Below are positions 1-5,364 of a stretch of DNA of 5,364 nucleotides, in pieces. The notes under the pieces were generated by a model. The model made no database searches, had not been told where the DNA came from, and saw only the letters and a program-made list of their open reading frames with translations. The number at the start of each line of letters is the position of its first letter. Positions within the stretch are counted from its first letter, which is position 1. Position numbers and translations under genes: made by a program. Source of the stretch: Phycisphaerales bacterium (lineage in GTDB: Bacteria; Planctomycetota; Phycisphaerae; Phycisphaerales; SM1A02); assembly GCA_029243925.1 (NCBI GenBank), contig JAQWRC010000113.1, forward strand, positions 1 to 5,364, read 5' to 3'.

Positions 1-1
1 C

Positions 2-541
2 ATCCCAGGCATTCCAATCCTGGTGGATAACGGCAATATCGACAATGATGGTCTACCGGATCTTGTCACGATCAACGAACCTGAATCGAATGGCCTCCGA
101 GGTCTCCCAGGAACACTGGGGTTTGTCCAGAGCATTCCGACACCACAAGGTGCCTGCTGCACCGAAGATGAATGCAGTATTAAAACAGAGGACTACTGCG
201 TCACTGTTGGCGGTGCATGGCTTGGTTCTGACACGGCATGCGAACCCGATATGTGTACACCCGGCGCCTGCTGTCTTGATGACCGCTGCATCGAGTACAT
301 TGAAACGGAATGCCTGTCACTTGACGGCACATGGATTGCGGCTGGCAAACCATGCGACCCAACGACCTGCATCTCGTCTCCCTGCGATGGCGACCTGAAC
401 GACGACAGCGTCATCAATATCGATGACCTGCTCATCATTCTCGGTGCCTGGGGCAGCTCCGATGGTGATGTCAATGATGACGGCCTGACCAACATCGATG
501 ACATCCTGCTGGTACTCAGCAGTTGGGGCGACTGTCCATAG
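2..541 (+). CDS. Secreted FG-GAP/Cys-rich/dockerin-like protein, 3' end only
   Basis: The reading frame is open from the left edge to the TAG at 539-541, so the N-terminus, including any signal peptide, lies outside the window. The GTG at 23 is only an internal codon; residues here are counted from it. Residues 1-35 are Asp/Asn-rich (NIDNDGLPDLVTIN) and resemble one blade of an FG-GAP/VCBS beta-propeller repeat. Residues 43-118 hold two tandem six-cysteine repeats. Residues 121-172 hold two dockerin-like loops. Such mosaics are common in exported planctomycete proteins, and the paired cysteines suggest an oxidising, extracytoplasmic location. Function is unknown; adhesion, matrix or cell-surface display is inferred. 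The gene converges on the kinase gene with a 4-bp gap. The coding call is secure; the product name is descriptive only. Confidence 0.88.
   Translation: MPGIPILVDNGNIDNDGLPDLVTINEPESNGLRGLPGTLGFVQSIPTPQGACCTEDECSIKTEDYCVTVGGAWLGSDTACEPDMCTPGACCLDDRCIEYIETECLSLDGTWIAAGKPCDPTTCISSPCDGDLNDDSVINIDDLLIILGAWGSSDGDVNDDGLTNIDDILLVLSSWGDCP
149..376 (+). repeat. Two tandem 38-residue six-cysteine repeats (protein level)
   Basis: Each unit begins Gly-Ala-Cys-Cys and spans 38 codons (149-262 and 263-376). Counting residues from the GTG at 23, cysteines fall at 45, 46, 51, 59, 73, 78 and again at 83, 84, 89, 97, 111, 116. The six spacings are identical in the two units. An aromatic Gly-x-Trp segment (GGAW, DGTW) sits at the same place in each. 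Other residues differ widely, so this is an old protein repeat and not a recent DNA duplication. Six conserved cysteines suggest three disulfides per small domain. I recall similar units in other planctomycete secreted proteins but cannot name a family. Confidence 0.85.
383..538 (+). other. C-terminal dockerin-like domain
   Basis: Two loops rich in Asp and Asn occur 25 residues apart: DGDLNDDSVINIDD (residues 122-135 from the GTG at 23) and DGDVNDDGLTNIDD (147-160). Each is followed by a hydrophobic helix ending in Trp-Gly (LLIILGAWG, ILLVLSSWG). This is the F-hand plus helix pattern of type I dockerins, with Asp/Asn at the calcium-ligand positions. In clostridia dockerins bind cohesins in cellulosomes. 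In planctomycetes the same signature is frequent at C-termini without evidence of cellulosomes, so its role here (anchoring, sorting or stabilisation) is open. Confidence 0.85.
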
Positions 542-545
542 AACT

Positions 546-2945
546 TCAGGAACTGGCTGACAATCTGGCAATGAGCGCGTTCAGTTGATCGCGTGTCGCC
601 TGACTGATGTTCGTCAGCTTGGCTGCCTGCCTGCACGCATTCAAAGCCTCGGGCCCAGAGAATATGGTGTCGTAGGCCGAATCACTCAGGCCCTTGATCA
701 TAATCGCAAGATTCCTCGGGCCGCGAGCATCATCGGGATTGAGCCGACACGCCTCAGCCATCAGCTCAACAGCCTTGACGTAATGTACGCGTGCCTGATC
801 GGATCGATCGGCATCTAGCATCCCGTTGGCCATGTACCAGTTTCCCCACGACACACCAATCTGCGCCGTATTGCTTGTGGGATCAGCCTGATAGAGCTCC
901 TGACGAATCTTGAAGGCATCCTCGTAACTCTTCAGCGCGCCTTCATGATCACTGGTCCTGGCTTGCATCTTGGCTTCATCAATCAATCCAATCGCCAATG
1001 ATCGCTTGGTCTTGACATTCGGTTCCAACTCAAAGATCCGTCGACGCATATCGACTGACTTCTTGAACGCAGTCACCGCCTCTACCTGCTTGTCCAGCAA
1101 TTCCGACTGCTGAGCGATACTCCTCCACAAGGATGCAATGACTCTTTGAACCTTGAGATAGTCCTCGTCAGATGAAGAAAGACCGGCATCGATTGCAATC
1201 GCCTGATCCAGTGCCGCCTGATATCGAATCAAGGCACGCTCCTGCCCATCTTGATTGTTCTTGTCGAGATCCGCATAGCTCATCTCGAGCCGCATGGCAT
1301 TGAATCGAACCTCGAAGGAGTCTTGACCACTGGCGATCAACTGACCATAGATGGCCTTCGCCTTGTCATACATCTCTCGAGCTTTTGCTTCATTTCCCTT
1401 GGCTGCCCCTCGAATACCTCCCTCCAAAGCACCGAGTGCCACATACTTGCTCGCAATTCCAGCCTGTATGGCCACATCATTTGTGGTTGCTGCTTGCAGC
1501 GACTTCAGGGCTTTCAAACTACCGGACAACAACTGCTCTCTGATATCGATGGAATCGTTCTTTTTGTAGATGTCTTGGTAGACATCAGACAGCGTGTTGT
1601 CATATCTCCAGACCGCATCCAATGATTCATTGGCGACATCACGCTGTCGTGAGGCCTCTGCTGCAAAGGCAAGCGATACCACCACCCCCGCCACAAGAAC
1701 CGTGAAGACTGCTGCCATCGAAACCAACAGACCGGTTCGGCGTTTGGCGAACTTCTGAAACTTGTACATCGCTCCGGGAGGCCCCGCGTCAACTGGCTCG
1801 TTGGCCAGGAATCTGGCCAGATCTGATCGCAAGGCATCCGCCGTCTCGTAGCGACGGACCCGTGGCTTCTCCAGACACTTCATGACGATCCAGTCGAGAT
1901 CGCCCCGCAACCGCTTGCCAAGTGACTTGGGGTCTATCGATCTGGACTTGGCGACATCAACGGATATTTCCTGTGATGTTCCTCGCAAACTGTCATAACG
2001 AAGGCTGGGCCGAGGCGGGTCCTTCTCGCGGATGATCTTCTGAACACCCGAGAGCCCTGCCGAGAAGAGTTCGTCCGATTCAAATGGTGTTCGACCTGCT
2101 AGCAGTTCATAGAGAACCACACCCAGCGAATACACATCACTTCTGGCATCCACTTCCAACGCGGATTTCTCAGCCTGCTCCGGACTCATGTACATGGGTG
2201 TGCCGATGAGGCGGCCTTCCAATGTCACCGGCCCCTCGTCACTCAACCTCTGGTTGATCGCCTTGGCAATACCGAAGTCGATGATCTTCACGACCGGCTT
2301 GCCATTATCAAAGGCGCCCAGGATGTTGCCGGGCTTGATATCACGATGGATCACGCCCTTGCCATGAGCATGCTGCAACGCTGCGCAGATATCCATGAAG
2401 ATCTCGATACGCTCACGCACACCAAGACGATTCTCATCGCAGAACTTCGTGATCGAAATACCCTTCACGTACTCCATGACGAAGTACGGATGACCCTCAT
2501 CAGTCATGCCTCCATCCAGGATCCTCGCGACACCCGGGTGATCCATCAATGCCAATGCCTGTCGCTCGGATTCGAATCTCGCGAGCACGGCCTTGGAGTC
2601 CATCCCGGGCTTGATCAATTTCAGAGCAACTTCACGGTGGACTGGTTCAGTCTGTTGGGCTCGATATACGACACCAAATCCGCCCTCCCCAAGCGGTGCC
2701 TTCAAGGTGTACCGATCAATCACACGGCCAATCTGAGAGAGCCCGATCTGCGAGGCATCTGAATTCTGGATCGTATGGTCATTCGGACCGGAGGCTGGGC
2801 CAACATATGCAAGAAGTGATTGAACCTCAGCCAGGAGGCCTGCATCCGACCCGCAGATTTCCTTCAGCCAGCCCTCACGGCCCGCTGCCGGCATGGCCTG
2901 GGCTGCATTGAGAATCTCCTGTACGCGATTGGGATCAGGACTCAT
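546..2945 (-). CDS. Membrane-anchored Ser/Thr protein kinase with C-terminal TPR-like region
   Basis: This 799-residue protein is a Hanks-type kinase that transfers phosphate from ATP to Ser/Thr. Residues 1-50 form the helical N-terminal segment usual in planctomycete kinases. The kinase domain spans about 79-380. It has a Gly loop (GEGGFGVV, 86-93), VALK with K109, helix-C E127, the catalytic loop HRDIKPGN (200-207; D202, K204, N207), DFG at 223-225, GTPMYMSPE at 248-256 and DVYSLG at 270-275. All key residues are present, so it should be active. It is an RD kinase, with T241 and T249 as candidate activation-loop sites. One hydrophobic segment (about 405-429) crosses the membrane. Residues 431-799 are alpha-helical and TPR-like, probably extracytoplasmic and ligand- or protein-binding. 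The start at 2945 is chosen for its GGAGG 6 nt upstream; a TTG at 2996 would add 17 unlikely residues. The gene lies 66 bp downstream of the ECF sigma gene, probably in one operon. Confidence 0.95.
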   Translation of the reverse strand: MSPDPNRVQEILNAAQAMPAAGREGWLKEICGSDAGLLAEVQSLLAYVGPASGPNDHTIQNSDASQIGLSQIGRVIDRYTLKAPLGEGGFGVVYRAQQTEPVHREVALKLIKPGMDSKAVLARFESERQALALMDHPGVARILDGGMTDEGHPYFVMEYVKGISITKFCDENRLGVRERIEIFMDICAALQHAHGKGVIHRDIKPGNILGAFDNGKPVVKIIDFGIAKAINQRLSDEGPVTLEGRLIGTPMYMSPEQAEKSALEVDARSDVYSLGVVLYELLAGRTPFESDELFSAGLSGVQKIIREKDPPRPSLRYDSLRGTSQEISVDVAKSRSIDPKSLGKRLRGDLDWIVMKCLEKPRVRRYETADALRSDLARFLANEPVDAGPPGAMYKFQKFAKRRTGLLVSMAAVFTVLVAGVVVSLAFAAEASRQRDVANESLDAVWRYDNTLSDVYQDIYKKNDSIDIREQLLSGSLKALKSLQAATTNDVAIQAGIASKYVALGALEGGIRGAAKGNEAKAREMYDKAKAIYGQLIASGQDSFEVRFNAMRLEMSYADLDKNNQDGQERALIRYQAALDQAIAIDAGLSSSDEDYLKVQRVIASLWRSIAQQSELLDKQVEAVTAFKKSVDMRRRIFELEPNVKTKRSLAIGLIDEAKMQARTSDHEGALKSYEDAFKIRQELYQADPTSNTAQIGVSWGNWYMANGMLDADRSDQARVHYVKAVELMAEACRLNPDDARGPRNLAIMIKGLSDSAYDTIFSGPEALNACRQAAKLTNISQATRDQLNALIARLSASS

Positions 2946-2951
2946 GCATTT

Positions 2952-2956
2952 CCTCC
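2952..2956 (-). promoter_or_regulatory. Shine-Dalgarno of the kinase gene
   Basis: On the minus strand GGAGG stands 6 nt before the ATG at 2945-2943. It decides the start in favour of the protein beginning MSPDPNRVQE over the in-frame TTG at 2996. The 66-bp gap between the sigma stop and this start (2946-3011) shows no other clear signal. Confidence 0.8.
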
Positions 2957-3011
2957 ATATCCCCTTGCGACAGCAACACGTCACCAACGCAACCAAACTG
3001 CAAGAATTCCA

Positions 3012-3608
3012 TCATGAATCCGATTCCTGGGCCAATTCACGCCTCAACCAGGCCTGGGCATACTGCCAATCATTATTAACAGTACGAGGCGAGACCTCGA
3101 GAGCCAAAGCCACCTGCTCGACCTTCAAGCCTGCAACGTAACGCAACCAGGCCACTTCGGCCTGGCGTGGAGCATTCTCCTCCAACTTCTTGAGGGCTTT
3201 TATGACGGCTGATCCAGCTTCCGCATCAACATGGGTCAGATCTGACAATTCCCCTTCCGAGACCTCCAGCGGTACCCGTTTTCGATCACCGCCTCGCTTG
3301 AGCCGACCCCGGGTACGGGCATGGTCCACGAGAAACTGCCCCATGACTCGAGCCACGCTTCCAAAGAAATGTCGGCGATCCTCCCATTTGGGCGGAGGGC
3401 CTTCCTTGGGCCATATTCGCAAGTAGATCTCGTTGACCACCAGGGTGGGTTGCAATGAGGCCGTAGCACGCTCCCGAGCCAGAGCACTCGTCGCCATCAG
3501 GCGAATTTCCTGATTAACGGCCTTCCAAAGCGACTCAGCAGCCCCACCATCACCATCTGATGCGGCATCGAGCAAAAGCGTCACCTGCCCACGATCCTCA
3601 ATCGTCAT
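3012..3608 (-). CDS. ECF-type RNA polymerase sigma factor (TIGR02999/Sigma70_ECF-like)
   Basis: This 198-residue protein is a group 4 sigma factor that would direct RNA polymerase to a specific set of promoters. Region 2 covers about residues 8-105, including SLQPTLVVNEIYLRIW (51-66), HFFGSVARVMGQFLVDHAR (80-98) and the basic stretch after it. Region 4 covers about 135-193, with a helix-turn-helix around LKVEQVALALEVSPRTVNND (161-180) and a conserved WLRREL end. These match the planctomycete-rich TIGR02999 family in order and length. No anti-sigma gene is adjacent; the next gene is a Ser/Thr kinase, which suggests control by phosphorylation. The acidic residues usual at the start of region 2.2 are replaced by P54-T55-L56. 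The ATG at 3608 is chosen because family members start shortly before such a QVTLLLDAASDGD segment. An in-frame TTG at 3692 would add 28 residues not expected in the family. The Shine-Dalgarno is weak (GGGG, 7 nt upstream). Confidence 0.93.
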   Translation of the reverse strand: MTIEDRGQVTLLLDAASDGDGGAAESLWKAVNQEIRLMATSALARERATASLQPTLVVNEIYLRIWPKEGPPPKWEDRRHFFGSVARVMGQFLVDHARTRGRLKRGGDRKRVPLEVSEGELSDLTHVDAEAGSAVIKALKKLEENAPRQAEVAWLRYVAGLKVEQVALALEVSPRTVNNDWQYAQAWLRRELAQESDS

Positions 3609-3663
3609 GCATGAACCCCAGACCAGGCTGAATTCGCAGAAATCCTTGCGTCCCGGCTGCCTG

Positions 3664-3692
3664 AGTATCGCAGGGGCTCTTGAGGGGATCAA
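3664..3692 (-). promoter_or_regulatory. Candidate sigma70-like promoter for the sigma/kinase operon
   Basis: On the minus strand TTGATC (3692-3687) is followed after exactly 17 bp by GATACT (3669-3664). Each hexamer matches the consensus in four of six positions. Transcription would begin near 3657, leaving a leader of about 50 nt before the sigma ATG. The match is weak and could be chance in a 114-bp region; an autoregulated ECF promoter is equally possible. Confidence 0.25.
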
Positions 3693-3704
3693 GCAACCCC
3701 CCCC
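3679..3704. repeat. Short dyad (CTTGA-N5-TCAAG) followed by a C8 tract
   Basis: CTTGA (3679-3683) and TCAAG (3689-3693) are perfect inverted copies around GGGGA. Eight cytosines follow at 3697-3704, and part of that run could instead pair with GGGG at 3684-3687. The dyad overlaps the candidate minus-strand -35 box and lies 30-44 bp before the rightward ATG. It could be an operator half-site pair or a leader hairpin. The arms are only 5 bp, so chance is a serious alternative. Confidence 0.3.
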
Positions 3705-3708
3705 TGAC

Positions 3709-3713
3709 AGGAG
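3709..3713 (+). promoter_or_regulatory. Shine-Dalgarno of the lectin/beta-helix gene
   Basis: AGGAG lies 9 nt before the ATG at 3723-3725. It supports that start, as does the signal peptide that begins there. I found no convincing plus-strand promoter hexamers in 3609-3708. Confidence 0.75.
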
Positions 3714-3722
3714 AACGAAGAC

Positions 3723-5364
3723 ATGAATTACCGTGAATCAACCCTGAAAACACTATTGGCCCCCGCGGCCCTCACCGCAGCAACCGTCATGGCAACGACC
3801 GCCATGGCCGATCCTGTCCAATGGCCGGCCAGTCAAGGCGGCAATGGACATGAATACGAAGTCGTGCTGACACCAGACGGAATGAACTGGTCGGATGCCA
3901 GAGATGCCGCCGAAGCGGCTGGTGGACATCTGGCAACCGTTTCAGACATGGATGAACTTGATTTCATCAACAGCCTGGACTTCGCCGGAACCAGCAAGGG
4001 CTGGATCGGTGGCTATCAGGACATGAACGCCTCTGATTATGCCGAGCCCGATGGCGGCTGGAAATGGGTCACCGGTGAACCATGGTCATTCGTTGGCTGG
4101 TGGGAAGGCGGACCATCCAGCAGCCCCACACGCAACTACGTCCAACTGGCCTACACCAAGTGCCAGGACGAAATTGATGTCGATAACGAAGGTGAGTGGT
4201 ATGTCATCGAGTTCGACCCCGATGCCTTGGAGATCACGGTCGACGACGATGGCCCAGCCGACTTCGACAAGATTCAGGATGCGATCAATGCTGCTTCGAA
4301 TGGAACAGTGATTCGCATTCATCCCGGTTACTACCAGGAGAACCTGCTCATCAATGATGGTCGCTCACTGACCTTTGAATCAACCGATGGTCCCGAGAGC
4401 ACCTTCCTGGATGGCGGACAAACAGACAATGTTCTCTATTGCTCTGATGGCGGAACAACCACTCTGAAAGGTCTGACGATTCAGAATGGCCAGGCAACTG
4501 CATTGACGGGTCATGGCGGCGGAGTCTGTGTCGACCACGGCGATCTCCTGCTGGAGTCCTGCCATGTCATCGGCAACCGTGCCAAATGGGGCGGTGGCGT
4601 CTACCTTCAATATGGCCACCTCGCGGTCGACAACTGTCTGTTTGAAGACAACAGCGTGGATATTCCTTCAAGCTCCGGTGAACAAGGTGGTGCCATCTGC
4701 ACAGGTGCTGGCAATCTGACTGTCTACAACAGCCAGTTCACGAACAACCGCTGTGGCTTTGATACCGGAGGCGGTGTCGGTGGCGCGATTGCATGCGGTT
4801 TTTACGGCGACAACTTCCTGTCCGTTTCGAATTCGATCTTCACCGACAACTTTGCAGGCGAAGCAGGCGGCGGAATTGAAACACACGGCTCAGGCCCGGC
4901 CGTCACGGTAGATGGATGTCAGTTCAGGAACAATGTTTCCTCCAACGGCGGTGCCATTCGTTCCTACGATGCGCCATTCACATGCCGCGATTCGCTGTTC
5001 CTCGAGAACGAGGCCTCGATCTACACCAGCAGCCAGACCCAGGACGGTGGCGCCATCTGTCTTCAGGAGACCGGCGAGGTTCTGGTGGAGAACTGCGACT
5101 TCGAATCCAATCTGGGCACCAGTGGCGGCGCCTTTGTTCTGAATACCGAGACCACAGGCAATCAGCTGATCAAGAACTGCAGATTCAACGACAATGTCGC
5201 TGTTCACGACAATCCGGTATCCGGGGGCGGGGCCTTGAATCTCATCGGCACCGGCATCGTGACCCTGATCGACGACTGCCGTTTCAGTGAGAACCAATGC
5301 CCCATCAATGGCAAGCGAGGTACCGTCATCTCGCTCTGGGAAGGACATGCCAGCTACAGCAATT
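3723..5364 (+). CDS. Exported C-type-lectin-like / right-handed beta-helix protein, 5' part
   Basis: The frame stays open for 547 codons and leaves the window without a stop. Residues 1-29 form a signal peptide: K9, a hydrophobic Ala/Leu/Thr core, and a cleavage site after Ala-Met-Ala (A29/D30). Residues 42-165 resemble a C-type-lectin-like domain: W56-x-x-A, GGHLATV (67-73), WIGG (94-97), W113-K-W115, GEP (118-120), W127 and a closing YVIEF (160-164). Only one cysteine (C147) lies in it, so the classical disulfides are absent, as in many bacterial versions. From about 170 a PADFDKIQDAINAA...I-HPGYYQENL start is typical of pectate-lyase-like beta-helices, followed by at least nine coils. No lyase catalytic residues are recognisable, so a binding or adhesin role is more likely than an enzyme. 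The gene is divergent from the sigma/kinase operon. The missing C-terminus may hold an anchor or a dockerin-like end. Confidence 0.92.
   Translation, partial: MNYRESTLKTLLAPAALTAATVMATTAMADPVQWPASQGGNGHEYEVVLTPDGMNWSDARDAAEAAGGHLATVSDMDELDFINSLDFAGTSKGWIGGYQDMNASDYAEPDGGWKWVTGEPWSFVGWWEGGPSSSPTRNYVQLAYTKCQDEIDVDNEGEWYVIEFDPDALEITVDDDGPADFDKIQDAINAASNGTVIRIHPGYYQENLLINDGRSLTFESTDGPESTFLDGGQTDNVLYCSDGGTTTLKGLTIQNGQATALTGHGGGVCVDHGDLLLESCHVIGNRAKWGGGVYLQYGHLAVDNCLFEDNSVDIPSSSGEQGGAICTGAGNLTVYNSQFTNNRCGFDTGGGVGGAIACGFYGDNFLSVSNSIFTDNFAGEAGGGIETHGSGPAVTVDGCQFRNNVSSNGGAIRSYDAPFTCRDSLFLENEASIYTSSQTQDGGAICLQETGEVLVENCDFESNLGTSGGAFVLNTETTGNQLIKNCRFNDNVAVHDNPVSGGGALNLIGTGIVTLIDDCRFSENQCPINGKRGTVISLWEGHASYSN
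4515..5294 (+). repeat. Beta-helix coils with alternating GG(A/G) and FxxN motifs (protein level)
   Basis: Nine Gly-Gly turns occur near residues 266, 291, 322, 353, 383, 409, 442, 468 and 502, spaced about 25-34 residues apart. Several read GGAI or GGAL. After each comes a strand ending in a Cys- or Asn-containing FxxN motif: FEDN (307), FTNN (339), FTDN (373), FRNN (401), FLEN (426), FESN (460), FNDN (488), FSEN (521), with a degenerate VIGN at 282. The periodicity fits stacked coils of a right-handed beta-helix. Many coils have Cys two residues before the Phe, which could form a stacked ladder. Confidence 0.85.

Noticed and set aside
524..538. Possible hairpin (CAGT/ACTG arms) near the convergent stops as a terminator
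   Set aside because: Only 4-bp arms and no following T-run on either strand; it lies inside the first gene's coding sequence.
193..636. 147-codon minus-strand open frame across the first gene's end
   Set aside because: It overlaps both the Cys-rich/dockerin coding frame and the kinase end, and its composition shows no recognisable protein.
2346..2762. 138-codon plus-strand open frame inside the kinase gene
   Set aside because: It lies opposite the conserved catalytic core, whose motifs prove the minus-strand frame.
2946..2996. Upstream TTG start for the kinase (17 extra residues)
   Set aside because: The added segment has three consecutive cysteines and no family resemblance, and the ATG at 2945 has GGAGG at ideal spacing.
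3609..3692. Upstream TTG start for the sigma factor (28 extra residues)
   Set aside because: The extension is not typical of TIGR02999 proteins, and it would swallow most of the divergent promoter region.
4890..5348. 152-codon antisense open frame under the beta-helix gene
   Set aside because: It is an antisense shadow: the plus-strand frame is a clear repeat protein, and the antisense product shows no domain or start signal.
4230..5364. Beta-helix as a pectate lyase or other polysaccharide-degrading enzyme
   Set aside because: No conserved lyase active-site pattern could be recognised; the GG(A/G) and FxxN repeats fit a structural or adhesive beta-helix better.
1..5364. CRISPR array, tRNA, rRNA, insertion sequence or phage module
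   Set aside because: No direct nucleotide repeats with spacers, no cloverleaf-like sequence, no transposase or phage protein in any frame; nearly all of the window is accounted for by four genes.

Overview
The window looks like chromosomal DNA of a planctomycete, most likely a marine Phycisphaerae-like lineage. This is judged from gene content alone. The clues are an extracytoplasmic-function (ECF) sigma factor of the TIGR02999/Sigma70_ECF type placed before a large membrane-anchored Ser/Thr kinase with a TPR-like C-terminus, and secreted proteins with FG-GAP/VCBS, six-cysteine, dockerin-like, C-type-lectin-like and beta-helix modules. I see no tRNA, rRNA, CRISPR array, insertion sequence or phage gene.

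Layout. (1) Positions 2-541, plus strand: the 3' end of a secreted or surface protein with an FG-GAP/VCBS-like remnant, two 38-residue Cys-rich repeats and a C-terminal dockerin-like pair of Ca-binding loops. (2) Positions 546-2945, minus strand: a 799-residue transmembrane Ser/Thr kinase, convergent with (1) and separated from it by only 4 bp. (3) Positions 3012-3608, minus strand: a 198-residue ECF sigma factor, 66 bp upstream of the kinase and very likely in the same operon. (4) Positions 3609-3722: a 114-bp divergent intergenic region with a weak sigma70-like promoter candidate for the sigma/kinase operon, a small dyad, a C8 tract and a Shine-Dalgarno for the rightward gene. (5) Positions 3723-5364, plus strand: the first 547 codons of an exported protein (signal peptide, C-type-lectin-like domain, long right-handed beta-helix) that runs off the window.

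How the genes may work together. The sigma/kinase pair is a plausible signalling unit: the kinase senses through its extracytoplasmic TPR-like region and controls the sigma factor by phosphorylation. The sigma factor supports this idea, because the acidic residues usual in region 2.2 are replaced by Pro-Thr-Leu, leaving a candidate phospho-threonine (T55). The divergent lectin/beta-helix protein is a natural candidate target, but no recognisable ECF promoter was found to prove it. The beta-helix carries the alternating GGA(I/L) and FxxN tetrapeptides known from chlamydial polymorphic membrane proteins. The individual families are known; the more interesting points are the phospho-switch hypothesis and the domain combination.
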